NCBI RefSeq assembly: GCF_900110465.1
Contig: NZ_FODV01000007.1
Coordinates: 62,001-126,000, forward strand
Direction: 5' to 3'
DNA length: 64,000 nucleotides
Source: Halogranum amylolyticum
GTDB lineage: Archaea > Halobacteriota > Halobacteria > Halobacteriales > Haloferacaceae
Below are positions 9,258-18,776 of this stretch, in pieces. Position 1 is the first letter of the stretch. Every line of letters starts with the position of its first letter. The translations under genes and the position numbers were made by a program. Under the pieces are notes generated by a model. The model ran no database searches, was not told the origin of the DNA, and saw only the letters and a list, made by a program, of their open reading frames with translations.

Positions 9258-10112
9258 ATGCCGCAGCTCTACAAGCAGACGCAAGACGAGATCGAGCCAC
9301 TCGACCTCCGCTTTTCGACAGACGAACTCGAAGCGCAGGTCAACCATCTCGCCGAGTTCATCCGAGCGCAAGTCGACACGGCCGACGTCGACGGCGCACT
9401 CGTCGCCCTCTCCGGAGGCATCGACAGCACGACGATCGCTCACCTCGCCGTCGAGGCACTCGGGTCCGACTCGGTGCACGGCATTCTCCTCCCGAAAGAG
9501 GTCAACGAGGACGCGAACATGAGCGACGCCGAGCAGGTGGCAGAGGATCTCGGGATTACGTACGACGTACTCGAGATCGACCCCATCGTCGACGCGGTGC
9601 TCAACGCCTACGACGCAGACTCCGACGACGAGTCCGAGGGGGACTGGGAGGGGCGCTACGTCGGAAACACGAGCGCTCGCGTTCGGATGACGCTCAACTA
9701 CCTCGTCGCCAACTACGAGGACAAACTCGTCCTCGGGACGGGGAACCGCGCCGAACTCGCGACCGGGTACGTGACGAAATACGGTGACGGTGGCGTGGAC
9801 TGTAACCCGCTGGGCAATCTCTACAAGCAGCAGGTCCGCCAAGTCGCGGCGTCTCTCGGCGTCGACGAGGAGCTGGTCCAGAAAACGCCCACCGGTGGGA
9901 TGGTTGACTACGACACGGACGAGGAGGAGTTCGGTGTCGACTACGACACGCTCGACGCCGTTCTCGCACTCCACGTCGACGGCGGTGTCCCGGCGACGGC
10001 GACCGCCCGACTCGCAGACGCCTCGCTCGACGACGTCGAGTACATCGTCGAGATGTGCGAGCAGAGCAAACACAAACGGACCCCCCCGGAGACGCCCACT
10101 CCCCACTACTGA
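9258..10112 (+). CDS. nadE: NH3-dependent NAD+ synthetase
   Basis: The enzyme amidates deamido-NAD to NAD+ using ATP and ammonia, the last step of NAD synthesis, in the cytosol. The 284-residue protein has the PP-loop motif LSGGIDSTT (from about residue 51), GTGNRAE, GYVTKYGDGG and NPLGNLYKQQVR, all typical of NadE. No glutaminase domain is fused, so free ammonia is the expected donor. The ATG at 9258 sits at the right distance from a TATA box and begins directly with the synthetase domain. It stands alone, with its own promoter. Confidence 0.95.
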   Translation: MPQLYKQTQDEIEPLDLRFSTDELEAQVNHLAEFIRAQVDTADVDGALVALSGGIDSTTIAHLAVEALGSDSVHGILLPKEVNEDANMSDAEQVAEDLGITYDVLEIDPIVDAVLNAYDADSDDESEGDWEGRYVGNTSARVRMTLNYLVANYEDKLVLGTGNRAELATGYVTKYGDGGVDCNPLGNLYKQQVRQVAASLGVDEELVQKTPTGGMVDYDTDEEEFGVDYDTLDAVLALHVDGGVPATATARLADASLDDVEYIVEMCEQSKHKRTPPETPTPHY

Positions 10113-10243
10113 GCGAGTTCGGCGTCGGTCGTCAGCTGTCGCTCGGCGACGGCGTTGTTAAAGCCGTCGTCGCTGTTCGGTGATTTTCCGCGCGCTGAGA
10201 GAGCGCTCGTCTCCGGTAGTGCCGTGTGAAGAAACAGCAAACG

Positions 10244-10252
10244 GTTTAATAC
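10244..10252 (+). promoter_or_regulatory. TATA box of the MFS gene
   Basis: GTTTAATAC is centred about 30 bases before the GTG at 10279. This supports a leaderless GTG start for the transporter and argues against the longer frame opening at 10180, which lies upstream of the promoter. Confidence 0.55.
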
Positions 10253-10278
10253 GGCTCCGAGAATCGCGGACAGAGACC

Positions 10279-11481
10279 GTGACCAACCGACCACACACAG
10301 GTAGCTCTCGACGCGAGACGCTGGGGCTACTCACCGGGTTGTTCATACTTTCGACGGCGGCCGCGGCCTACGAGATCGCGCCGGCGAGCGTACTACCGGT
10401 GATACAACGATCGCTCGGGCTCACGGCAGGTACGGCGGGCTGGCTCGTCAGCGTCATGTACGCGACCGCGGTCGTCACCAGCGTCCCGGCCGGAATCGTC
10501 CTCGACCGCTTTTCAGTGCGCCGGGTGATCGTCTTCGGTACCGTCGCGCTCGTCGGGGCAGGTGCGTGGGGTTGGTACGCAGCCACCGCCGGCGCGTACC
10601 TCTGGTTGCTCGCTTCGCGCGTGCTCGGCGGTATCGCGTACGTCATCTTCTGGAACGCGGGCGCAAACGTCGTCGGCAGCGCCGTCGCACCTCACTATCG
10701 GGCAACCGCGGTCGGCGTGTTCACCGCGAGTGCGCCAGTCGGGTTCGCACTCGGTCAGTTCGGCAGCCCGCTCGTCGCGAACGTCGCCAGCTGGCCCGCA
10801 ATCCTCCCGCTGTACGCAGCCCTCGGCGTCGTCGGCGTCGCTATCTTCTTGCTCGCGACTCGTCGCCACGTCCCCGGCGTCGATGCGACTGCGCCCGACT
10901 GGACGGCGCTACGCGAGCTGTTCACCAGTCAAGCGGTCTGGATCGTCTGTGTGCTCTGCTTTCTCGCCTACTCGCTGTACCTCTTCGTAAACACGTGGCT
11001 GCCGAGCTACCTCGTCGACGGGTTCGGGATCTCGTTGGCAGCGAGCGGTCTACTGACCGCGCTGTTCCCGGCGATAGGAGCCATCGGACGATCGAGCAGT
11101 GGTGTGGTCTCCAACCGAGTTTTCGGCGGCAGACGACGCCCTGTCGTGGTGACGTCGTTCGTCGTCGCCACACCCGCGGTCGTCGCCTTCGCGTTCGTCT
11201 CGCGGCTCGGGCTCGTCGGTGGGGCGGTAGTCGTCGTCGGCTTCGCCATCCAGCTCGTCACCGGACTGCTCTTCTCCTACGTCACCGAACTCGTCCCACC
11301 GGCAGTCGGGGCCACAGCCGTCTCGCTGCTGACGAGCGTCGGCCTGTTCGGCGCGTTTGTCGCACCGATCGCCGCCGGCACTATTATCGACCGTGCAGGC
11401 TACGGTCCGGCGTTCCTCGTCGCCGGAGGGGTCGCCTTCGTCGGAGTTCTCCTGGCACTGCGTGCGCCCGAACCGAACTGA
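10279..11481 (+). CDS. Major facilitator superfamily transporter
   Basis: This 400-residue polytopic protein has about 12 predicted helices. GIVLDRFSVRRV between helices 2 and 3 fits the MFS motif A loop (usually GxLxDRxGRR). The second half opens with a further six-helix block after the central loop around residue 195. The GTG start is chosen from its TATA box; the Tat-like RRETLGLL just after it is only the cytoplasmic edge of helix 1. No linked metabolic gene reveals the substrate, so drug efflux and nutrient uptake are both open. Confidence 0.85.
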   Translation: MTNRPHTGSSRRETLGLLTGLFILSTAAAAYEIAPASVLPVIQRSLGLTAGTAGWLVSVMYATAVVTSVPAGIVLDRFSVRRVIVFGTVALVGAGAWGWYAATAGAYLWLLASRVLGGIAYVIFWNAGANVVGSAVAPHYRATAVGVFTASAPVGFALGQFGSPLVANVASWPAILPLYAALGVVGVAIFLLATRRHVPGVDATAPDWTALRELFTSQAVWIVCVLCFLAYSLYLFVNTWLPSYLVDGFGISLAASGLLTALFPAIGAIGRSSSGVVSNRVFGGRRRPVVVTSFVVATPAVVAFAFVSRLGLVGGAVVVVGFAIQLVTGLLFSYVTELVPPAVGATAVSLLTSVGLFGAFVAPIAAGTIIDRAGYGPAFLVAGGVAFVGVLLALRAPEPN

Positions 11482-11782
11482 GAGGACGTATCTGCTGATA
11501 GCAGTCGATGAGGCTGCGTCCGAACCGAAGACACGTTCGTGTTCCCGCCTGACGTGACGAGCAGCGGGTTCGCCTCTCACAGTCGAGTGGTCGGGAACTC
11601 GATGGACGGCCGAAAGATGCGGAGCCACCCACCTAGATTGGGACGGTGGTCAGTTGAGTATCACGTCCTCTCGTAGTACTCCTTACGCTGTGTCCGCGAC
11701 TGGGCCCCGGTTTACACCTTCGAAGCGAACGGATAGTGAAGTGTCAGCTTTTTAATCCCCGAGCGAGACTGATGAGTGAGAG
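11482..11782. other. Intergenic stretch with promoter of the lipoprotein gene
   Basis: No gene is visible in these 301 bases. The run GCTTTTTAATCCC at 11748-11760 is centred about 30 bases before the ATG at 11783 and is the likely TATA box of the following lipoprotein gene. Confidence 0.5.
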
Positions 11783-13090
11783 ATGACAATGGAAGATCAA
11801 GAATCGTCAACGAGACGGCGGTTTGTGACACTCGCAGCAACCGGCGCGAGTCTGGCGCTGGCGGGCTGTAACGCCGACACGTCGGCCGAGACAGCCAGCA
11901 ACGAGACGGCGACACCCTCCGAGACGTCCACGCCGACGGCGACCCAACAGGAGCCGACGACCGCCGAGCAAGCGGACGAGACGGAGATGGAGCCCGGAAG
12001 CTATGCACTGACGGACTACCAGCTCGACGTTCGCGACACGTTCTCGAACGGGTATCCCACCTGGATCGATCAGAACGGACGCCTGTACGGTCGTGACAAC
12101 AGCGAAGTGATGATCAGCGACGACTGGTGGCAGACGACCGAGGAGCTGTACTCCTTCGAGGAATACGAGGACAACAACATCAAGGCGGTCGTCGTCCCCG
12201 ACAGCGGGAACGTCGTCGTCGCAGTTGGCGGCCACGGCGAGGTCGGAGGGCGGATCTACCGCCTCCACGACGACCTCTCTGGGGCGGAGAAACTGTACCA
12301 GTTCGACTACGGTCGCGTCCCGACCAGCCTGAACCAGGTCGCCTACGAGGACATCGTCGTCCTCGCGTCGTACGCCCCTTCGGACTTCGAAGCGGGTCGG
12401 CACGCAAACGAGGTGATTCTCTCTACCGACGGCGGGAGGTCGTTCGAGCGGATTCTCGAAGTGCCCCTCGAGACGACCGACGCGCCGAACCTCCACGTCC
12501 ACGACGTCGAGTACGATCCACACGCCGAGCGGATCTGGGTGACTGTCGGTGACAACCGCAACACACAGCTGTACTGGAGCGACGACCTCGGCAGCAGCTG
12601 GGAGACGATCGGCGACAGAGGAGACGCGCCCATGATAACCCAGATCGCCGCCTTCGAGAACTCTGTCTGCTTCGGCACCGACGGCGATCCGGAGGGGATC
12701 ATCCGCTGGAAGCGGGAGGGGCCGAACGACGCACCGTCGGGAGTGGACGAGCTCGTTCACCCGTACGTGCAGATCGAGAGCGATCCGACCGACGACACGA
12801 TGGAGATGTACGCACGTCGCCGGTGGCACATCCGGGAAGACGACGGGCGCGAACTCTGTCTCATGCCGTTCGGCTACTCCCGGATGGACACTGGGCGTGA
12901 TTCAGTCGTGCTCGCGAGCGTCGACGGGGCCGAGTGGTACGAACTCTACCGCACCGAGACCAAAGAGATCCTCCTCTCGAACGTCATGGGCCCGCTGTCG
13001 ATGGACGGCGACCGCCGCACGATCGTGTCCGACAGTATCCACGAAGAGGGGAATCAGATCGACGCGACGGTGCCGAAGTTCTGGGAGTGA
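11783..13090 (+). CDS. Tat-exported lipoprotein with BNR/sialidase-like repeats
   Basis: The 435-residue product begins with a twin-arginine signal (TRRRFVTLA) and a lipobox LALAGC, predicting a lipid-anchored protein on the outer face of the membrane. A Thr/Ser/Glu-rich linker (about 35-75) follows, as in many haloarchaeal lipoproteins. The rest looks like a beta-propeller. Two Asp-box-like motifs are visible, LSTDGGRSFERI and WSDDLGSSWETI, with a weaker one at ISDDWWQT. Such repeats occur in sialidases, photosystem-assembly factors and other propellers. No catalytic set is recognisable, so binding is as likely as hydrolysis. Confidence 0.75.
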   Translation: MTMEDQESSTRRRFVTLAATGASLALAGCNADTSAETASNETATPSETSTPTATQQEPTTAEQADETEMEPGSYALTDYQLDVRDTFSNGYPTWIDQNGRLYGRDNSEVMISDDWWQTTEELYSFEEYEDNNIKAVVVPDSGNVVVAVGGHGEVGGRIYRLHDDLSGAEKLYQFDYGRVPTSLNQVAYEDIVVLASYAPSDFEAGRHANEVILSTDGGRSFERILEVPLETTDAPNLHVHDVEYDPHAERIWVTVGDNRNTQLYWSDDLGSSWETIGDRGDAPMITQIAAFENSVCFGTDGDPEGIIRWKREGPNDAPSGVDELVHPYVQIESDPTDDTMEMYARRRWHIREDDGRELCLMPFGYSRMDTGRDSVVLASVDGAEWYELYRTETKEILLSNVMGPLSMDGDRRTIVSDSIHEEGNQIDATVPKFWE

Positions 13091-13276
13091 CCAGGAGATT
13101 CTCCCCACCGCCAAGGGACAGTAGGGAGACGCTCGAAGCGCGAAGAGAACGCTGTGACACGCTCTCGCAGTTTGCGAAACGGGATTCGTAGTGCTGACGC
13201 GACAGCAACCCACGAAATCCACAGACAGGGGGAAGTCGGACCACATCTTATTCGTGGTCGGTTCCGAACGTCGACT

Positions 13277-13879
13277 ATGGGAAACGACCGCAGACGGTGG
13301 AACGAGCGCTACCGAGACGCTGATTTCAGTCTCCCGACGACGCCGACGCCACTCCTGTCCGAGTGGATCGACCAGATCCCAGACGGACGTGCACTTGACG
13401 TCGCAACCGGCACGGGACGGAACGCCCGCTTTCTCGCCGACCATGGATACAACGTCGACGCCGTCGACATCTCCGACGAAGCGCTCAGACAGGCACGGGA
13501 GCACGCCGCCCGACAGTCGCTCACCGTGAACTGGGTCCAAGCCGACCTCGAGACGTATCCGCTACCGACGGAACGCTACGATGTGATCGTGGTAACGTTC
13601 TTTCACGCACTCGATCTGTTGCCCGACCTCAAAGAGGCGCTCGCACCGGGGGGGTTCCTCCTGTACGAGCACCACTTACGTGCCGACCCTCCCGCCGAGC
13701 GGGGCCCGAGCGACGATCGCCACCGCTTCCGGTCGAACGACCTGCTGCGGGCGTGTCTGGATCTGACCGTGCTGCACTACGAAGAGGCGACCAGAGTCAC
13801 GGACGGACGTCGGTCGGCTGTTGCGACGCTCGTCGCCCGCAACTCGACGGGTGGCACTCAAGCGTATCCACACCAGTAG
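13277..13879 (+). CDS. SAM-dependent methyltransferase (class I, TehB-like)
   Basis: This 200-residue cytosolic protein has the Rossmann SAM-binding motif I LDVATGTGRNARFLA, an acidic end of strand 2 (VDAVDIS), an Asp-containing motif after strand 3 (QADLETYPL), and LAPGGFLLYE for strand 5. The opening MGNDRRRWNERYRDAD resembles small TehB/tellurite-resistance-type methyltransferases. The ATG at 13277 has a TATA-like ATCTTATTC near 13246, about 27 bases upstream. The substrate cannot be deduced. Confidence 0.85.
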   Translation: MGNDRRRWNERYRDADFSLPTTPTPLLSEWIDQIPDGRALDVATGTGRNARFLADHGYNVDAVDISDEALRQAREHAARQSLTVNWVQADLETYPLPTERYDVIVVTFFHALDLLPDLKEALAPGGFLLYEHHLRADPPAERGPSDDRHRFRSNDLLRACLDLTVLHYEEATRVTDGRRSAVATLVARNSTGGTQAYPHQ

Positions 13880-14031
13880 CTTGCGGGACGACGTTCGAGA
13901 GAGTCGGCTCAGAGATTCCCGTCCCAGGACGGCTAAAGACACCCTACCAGAACAGCCACACATAGGCCGAAACGGTCGAAATCGAGAGAGCACAAACACT
14001 ACGAGCCCATCCGAGCGGAGACCGAGACAGC

Positions 14032-15288
14032 CTACGCTCGTCCGACTGCCGTTCGACGGAGAGTGATCGCCCCACACGCGAATCCAACGAGGACGATTGC
14101 CGCTGGTGCGTTGAACAGATCCGCGAGCCAGATGAGCGACGACCCAGGTTGCGACGCGACGAGACGCCAGTTCACGACGTGGCCGACCATCACGTGGACG
14201 GGCGTAGGGAGGACGAACGTCGTGAGAACGTTGAGAGCGCCACACGAGACCGAGAACGTTCCGACGGCAAAGACGATACGAGACGCGGCGAGCGGGGGAA
14301 CGACCAACCAGAGAGTCGCCAGAACCAGCGCCGTCAGTGCGAGTGTCGTTACGACGACACCGACCCCGACGCGAAGTAGGTCGCCGACGAGAACTGCGAC
14401 CACGCCGCCGGGAGTCGGAACGTACTCCCACCAACCCCGAGACAGCGTCTCGACGAACCAAACGACGCCGGCGAGCGTCGCTCCGGCGCCGGTCGTCGCT
14501 AGCGTCCGCGCCGCGATCGTGTGACACAGAGCTGTATCCGACACCGCTATCGAAGCCCCGGTGAGCCGCCCGTATATCCGCTGACAGTCGAGAAACACAC
14601 CGGCCACACGTCGGACGAGGGGAGACCGGCCGTCCGAACCGGCCGCGTCGGCTGGTCCGTCGACGTCGACGAGTTCGTACGCACGCTGAAATCCGACGAC
14701 TGCCACGGTCGGGAACACTGCATCCCGACCGATCGAAACACTGCGACCGAGATCGAACTCGACGCCGACGGCCAACAGGAGTCCAGTCGGCAGGAGAGCT
14801 GCAGCGACGAACGCGACGACGGCGAGTTGCCAGGGCGTCCGTTGCTGTTCGTTCGCCCCCAACACGACGAGAACCCCACCCGCGAAGACGAGATACCGGA
14901 TCGCGTTCAGAGCCATCGCAGCGAACACACTGGTCCCGGTGGCGGTTGCGCTGGTGAGCCCGACCGGGAACGCCAGATCGCCCGTAACTGCGAGCGGGTA
15001 CGTATCGAGCAGAAACTGAACTCCGACGAAGCCGACCCCTGCCGTGGCTATCGTGACGAGCATCGCGGCTACCCAGTCCGCACCCGGTCGCGAGGCGAGC
15101 TCGTCGGTAGACGAGTCGGCGGTGGCTCGTACGGATGTGGGATCGCCGACGTAGAACTGCAGCCAGAGGATAGACACAGCCAAGAGAACCGCGAAGGTCG
15201 CACCGAGGAGTCTGATCACAGTCGCATCGAGCAGTCCCAGCACGATCGCGACGGCAGTCGGTCCCGCACCGATCTGGGCTGTGAGCAT
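14032..15288 (-). CDS. Polytopic membrane protein, haloarchaeal, unknown function
   Basis: The 418-residue product is highly hydrophobic with roughly ten helices. I recognise no family motif. A hydrophilic loop around residues 205-240 carries an acidic stretch. The frame opens at a TTG at 15330, but the ATG at 15288 (MLTAQIGAGPTAVAIV) leads directly into the first helix and is preferred. Strand bias, hydrophobic pattern and codon use support it as real. Its neighbours are a methyltransferase on the other strand and the zinc-ribbon repeat protein on the same strand; neither points to a role. Confidence 0.7.
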   Translation of the reverse strand: MLTAQIGAGPTAVAIVLGLLDATVIRLLGATFAVLLAVSILWLQFYVGDPTSVRATADSSTDELASRPGADWVAAMLVTIATAGVGFVGVQFLLDTYPLAVTGDLAFPVGLTSATATGTSVFAAMALNAIRYLVFAGGVLVVLGANEQQRTPWQLAVVAFVAAALLPTGLLLAVGVEFDLGRSVSIGRDAVFPTVAVVGFQRAYELVDVDGPADAAGSDGRSPLVRRVAGVFLDCQRIYGRLTGASIAVSDTALCHTIAARTLATTGAGATLAGVVWFVETLSRGWWEYVPTPGGVVAVLVGDLLRVGVGVVVTTLALTALVLATLWLVVPPLAASRIVFAVGTFSVSCGALNVLTTFVLPTPVHVMVGHVVNWRLVASQPGSSLIWLADLFNAPAAIVLVGFACGAITLRRTAVGRA

Positions 15289-15632
15289 AGCGGAACCAGG
15301 TCGTGAGACCGCTTCAGGAACGTACCTCAATACGCAAACCGACTGCGTTCGAGAGGGGACCTAGATAGCGAACCGTTCCCGACGAGAACGGTGTGAGATC
15401 TCGGTTCCGGTCGTCAGATGGCGAAGCGAGACTCGCCTCCCTCGCTGCACGAGTCGACCGCATCCGTCCCCAACTGCTAGGTGTGAGAACGACCGTCAAC
15501 TCGGTGGGCGCCGCAGCGTTCGGCGGTCTCGCTGGGCCGGACGACGTTTCGGTCGTCGACCGACTCCTACCCCGGACGGCGGGGAGCGGTGATCGCCGTC
15601 GAACGGCGCGGCCGCTTGGTTGCAACGAGTCG
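15289..15632. other. Intergenic stretch, nothing supported
   Basis: These 344 bases separate two minus-strand genes. Open frames here are shadows of low-complexity GC-rich DNA. No conserved frame or strong repeat is visible apart from the 21-base repeats that begin just inside the next gene. Confidence 0.4.
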
Positions 15633-17120
15633 TCACTCCTCGTCGGCTGCTGTGACGTCCTCGTCGACTGCTGTGACGTCCTCGTCGACTGCTGTGATGT
15701 CCTCGTCGATTGCTGTGGTGTCCTCATCGATTGCTGTGACGTCCTCGTCGAAGAACGACTCCACACCACCGTCGTCGTCCGTATAACCGTAGGCGAGGCC
15801 ACCGATAGCACCGAGCAGCGACGCCTCTCGTTCGGTTCCAAACTCCGGGTTCCGTTTCGCGTGGCGCTGAGCCACTTCTGCGGCTCGGACGACGGTGTCG
15901 ATGTCGGCCTCGACGAGCCACTGGGCGTACGCTGTATCGTACTCTAAGTCGCCGAGATACTCTGCTGCACCCAGGAGTCGACCGGCGTTCGCGGTGCCGG
16001 CAATCGAGCTGTGGCTGACGTGCCGACCGCGGTGGTTCATACTCATCACGAGTTCCATCGGGTCGGCCTGCGCGACGACCGACTCGGGGTTCGCAGTCGC
16101 GTAGAGTCCGGTGGCAGTGCCGCCAGCGGCGAGTGCAGCGAGCCCGAGCGTCGTCGAGAACGGTGCAGAGATCGCGTACGTACCGAGGCCCAGCGTCGCG
16201 GCCAAGGTGTACTTTCCCACCTCCTGGGGGTCGGCATTGCGGAGCGCCCCTGCGACACGCGTCCGGAGGGCTCCCGCCGTCGGGCCCGTACTCGGGGTGG
16301 GTAAGTTCGTGGCTGGCTCCGGACGCTGCCGACTAGCTGATGCATCAGGGGCGTCGCTGCCTTCAGCGATCGCATCCAGCAACTCGTCGACCGAGTCGGC
16401 ACTCGCAACGGCGTGATCGAAAGCGGTCACTTCGTCTCGAGTCGCGAATCTGTCTGCCACGTTACGGAGGGCCGTCTCCGCATCGGTCGCTGCGGCGATC
16501 TCGTCGTCGACCGTCTGTACGAACTTCGCGGCCCGAGATTCCGTCGAGTCGTCCCGTGCTTCCAGCCTCTGGATACCGTCGGTCAACTCGGTCAGCAGTT
16601 CGTCACTCGCATCGAGATCGTACGTCACGGTGAAGCCGCTCGCCAACGACACGACCAGCGCCCCACCGAGAAGCTTCGATTCGGCCTCGACGTCGACGAT
16701 GTCGGCCATCGAAACGTCGAACAGCTGTGTTTCGCCCTCTCGAGGCAACACCGCCACCAATCGGTCGCGGGTGACGACGAGGTGGCCGTCTGTCAGGAAC
16801 GGCGTCGCGAGCTCTGAGCTGTACGTCGAGTCCGCAGAAAGCCGTACGGACGAGAGCTCGCAGACAGCCGCCGGTCGTTCGGACGCGAAGAGATACCCAC
16901 CGAGTGGACGGTCGTAGCTGCCGTGGTCCGACCGTAGCGTATCGAACGAGACACTATCGTGGGTCGCTTCGACTGCGGCATCGTTCATTCGCGTCGTGAA
17001 GTCGCGCTCGTACTCTTCCGATGGGGGGACGACGTTCTCCGTCAGCGGTGCGTGACACTCTTCGCAGTACCGAGCGGCTGGAACCGTCTCTCCACAGCCA
17101 TTGCATATTTTTGTTGTCAT
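15633..17120 (-). CDS. Zinc-ribbon membrane protein with C-terminal acidic heptapeptide repeats
   Basis: The 495-residue protein starts with a zinc ribbon (CNGCGE and CEECH, a C-x2-C...C-x2-C set within the first 25 residues). Next comes a soluble region resembling short PH-like domains (GHLVVTRDRLVAVLPREGE), then a helix-rich segment, two membrane-leaning stretches around 315-355, and a cytoplasmic-type tail. The tail ends in five tandem copies of DED(V/T/I)TA(I/V/A), encoded by 21-base DNA repeats. The ATG at 17120 is chosen because it starts at the zinc ribbon; the upstream part of the open frame is low-complexity. It resembles haloarchaeal zinc-ribbon/PH-like membrane proteins of unknown role. 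Confidence 0.75.
   Translation of the reverse strand: MTTKICNGCGETVPAARYCEECHAPLTENVVPPSEEYERDFTTRMNDAAVEATHDSVSFDTLRSDHGSYDRPLGGYLFASERPAAVCELSSVRLSADSTYSSELATPFLTDGHLVVTRDRLVAVLPREGETQLFDVSMADIVDVEAESKLLGGALVVSLASGFTVTYDLDASDELLTELTDGIQRLEARDDSTESRAAKFVQTVDDEIAAATDAETALRNVADRFATRDEVTAFDHAVASADSVDELLDAIAEGSDAPDASASRQRPEPATNLPTPSTGPTAGALRTRVAGALRNADPQEVGKYTLAATLGLGTYAISAPFSTTLGLAALAAGGTATGLYATANPESVVAQADPMELVMSMNHRGRHVSHSSIAGTANAGRLLGAAEYLGDLEYDTAYAQWLVEADIDTVVRAAEVAQRHAKRNPEFGTEREASLLGAIGGLAYGYTDDDGGVESFFDEDVTAIDEDTTAIDEDITAVDEDVTAVDEDVTAADEE
15648..15752. repeat. Five tandem 21-bp repeats inside the CDS
   Basis: The unit TGCTGTGACGTCCTCGTCGA plus one base occurs five times head to tail. 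Copies 1 and 2 are identical and copies 3-5 differ at a few positions. Read on the minus strand it encodes the acidic heptapeptide DEDVTAV and variants. The unit is a multiple of three, so copy-number change keeps the frame. Confidence 0.95.
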
Positions 17121-17486
17121 GTAATTCACTCCGTTTAGAGCCACTACTCGCGAGGGTCGCCGCACTGTGTCGCTTCGTGTGGTCGGTGACGAACTAACGC
17201 TCTCCGTGTGCTGTGTCGTCGGTCCGTCCGCTCTCGGCCTTTCGCGCTCTCGTCGGGTAAGTCGTTTGGCTGTAGTTCGAGTTTTCACCGCTTTCTGTCC
17301 TCTGAACGACGAGCGAAGCACTAGGGAGCAGCACGGCCGTGTGTATTCGGCGTCCGAGACATCCGCGGTATGCGCCGACTCGTGTGCTCGCCGAAACGGG
17401 CGTATCCCGTCTTTAGGGAGGTGGTAAGTGTCGCTTACTAACACCATTCTAATGTGTCTCCAGAGAGATGTCACCAACCGAGCGCA
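17121..17486. other. Divergent intergenic region with an inverted repeat
   Basis: These 366 bases separate the zinc-ribbon gene from the lipoprotein gene. No third gene is convincing. GTAAG at 17424-17428 and CTTAC at 17434-17438 form a short inverted repeat about 50 bases before the plus-strand start, a possible operator. On the minus strand a TATA-like CTCTAAACG and a GGAG lie within 25 bases of the ATG at 17120. Confidence 0.35.
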
Positions 17487-18776
17487 ATGAACGACTCATC
17501 GACCCGACGTAGTGTCCTCGCATCCGTTGGTGCTGTTAGTGTCTCTGGTGTGGCTGGTTGTCTAGGTGATTCCGGTCAGGCAGAGGCAGACGGAACGCCG
17601 ACTTCGACGACGGCGGCCAACGAATCGACCACGACGACGGGGACTGAGACGTCCACACAGCAACAGTCGCAGCCGTTCACCCGCGGTCAACTCGTCGACG
17701 ACTTCGAGGATATCGGAACGAAAGACACGCGCTGGGGGACAGTTGGCGGGACGGTCGAAGCCGACACTGACGACGTGTACGCCGGCACACAGTCGGTCCA
17801 TATGACCAACAAAAACGGGGACGCCGCCGGTATATACAAGTCATTCCCGGACGGGCTCGACCTCCGAAAGCACGACCTGTCGCTCGCAGTCAAACTCCAG
17901 AAACCGGTTCGCGGAAAAATCGCAGCCGAGCTCATCGCACCGGCACGCAGCGACATGCTTGTCAGCAAGCGCTTCATCCCCAAGGAGCTCAACGACTGGA
18001 TCCGAATCGATCTGGGCTACACCGGGAAAACTGGCAAGCCGGTGATGAAGTCGATTCAGGAACTTCGGCTGATGGTCTTGACTCCGAAGGGCAAGCCGAT
18101 CAACGTCCACATCGACGACCTCCGGAAGATTCCGAAACCCGACAAGGGCAAAGTTATCTTACAGTTCGACGACGCCGTTACGTCTCAGTACGAGGTCGCG
18201 TTCAAGGAACTGCAGAAGCGCGGCTGGCCGGGCGGGGTCGCAGTCATCCCCGACGCCATCAACAGCGAAGGGAATCTGACCACGGGACAGATGCGCGAGA
18301 TGCGCGACGCGGGCTGGGATATGATGGCCCACCCCCAGGCTCCAAAGCCATTGCCTGCGTATTCGGAGGCGAAACAACAGCGGATGATTCAGCAGGCGTA
18401 CAACTACCTCGATCTCAAGGGGTTCCCGAAAGGTGCGCGTCACTTCGTCGCTCCCTACAACCGAGTGAGCAAGACGACGCTCGACATCGTCTCCGAGTTC
18501 CACGACACGGGGTTCATGTTCGGTGCCTGTCCGAACAACGCCCAGCAGCCGAGTAACATGCACGCCATCTCCCGCGTGATGGGCAAGGACCCACAGGGGA
18601 CACGCCGAATTCTCAACATCGCCGAGGAGTTCAACCAGCTGGCCGTCGTCACCTGGCACTCGATCGGGGAGGGGGAAGAGTACGAAACCTCGCCCGCGGA
18701 CTTCAAGAACGTCTTAAATCATCTCGAGCAGAAAGACGTCGACGTGATCGCTCCGTCGGGTCTCCTCGACGACTAG
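17487..18776 (+). CDS. Tat lipoprotein with NodB-type polysaccharide deacetylase fold
   Basis: The 429-residue product has a Tat-like signal (TRRSVLASVG) and lipobox GVAGC, then a Thr/Ser linker. A beta-rich region at about 70-200 looks like a carbohydrate-binding module (DDFEDIGTKDTRWG, GTQSVHM). A NodB-like barrel fills residues 215-425. The Asp pair of motif 1 is present (LQFDDAV). Motif 2 reads MMAHPQAP: one histidine, but proline where the family's H-x3-H second zinc ligand should be. Motif 3 is reduced to HFVAPY. Metal-dependent deacetylation is therefore doubtful, and a binding or altered catalytic role is possible. Cell-surface glycans would be the natural target. Confidence 0.75.
   Translation: MNDSSTRRSVLASVGAVSVSGVAGCLGDSGQAEADGTPTSTTAANESTTTTGTETSTQQQSQPFTRGQLVDDFEDIGTKDTRWGTVGGTVEADTDDVYAGTQSVHMTNKNGDAAGIYKSFPDGLDLRKHDLSLAVKLQKPVRGKIAAELIAPARSDMLVSKRFIPKELNDWIRIDLGYTGKTGKPVMKSIQELRLMVLTPKGKPINVHIDDLRKIPKPDKGKVILQFDDAVTSQYEVAFKELQKRGWPGGVAVIPDAINSEGNLTTGQMREMRDAGWDMMAHPQAPKPLPAYSEAKQQRMIQQAYNYLDLKGFPKGARHFVAPYNRVSKTTLDIVSEFHDTGFMFGACPNNAQQPSNMHAISRVMGKDPQGTRRILNIAEEFNQLAVVTWHSIGEGEEYETSPADFKNVLNHLEQKDVDVIAPSGLLDD

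Noticed and set aside
10106..10294. A minus-strand frame between nadE and the MFS gene ending in a plausible haloarchaeal-looking peptide
   Set aside because: It would cross the MFS promoter and overlap the ends of both neighbours. No start signal or family is visible.
14521..15306. A 261-codon plus-strand frame rich in Arg, Glu and Asp
   Set aside because: It is antisense to the polytopic membrane gene at 14032-15288, whose hydrophobic pattern is clearly real. The charged composition is the usual mirror of a hydrophobic gene in GC-rich DNA.
15640..15760. Tandem 21-bp repeats considered as a CRISPR array
   Set aside because: Units are contiguous without spacers and encode a heptapeptide in frame. 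No cas genes are present.
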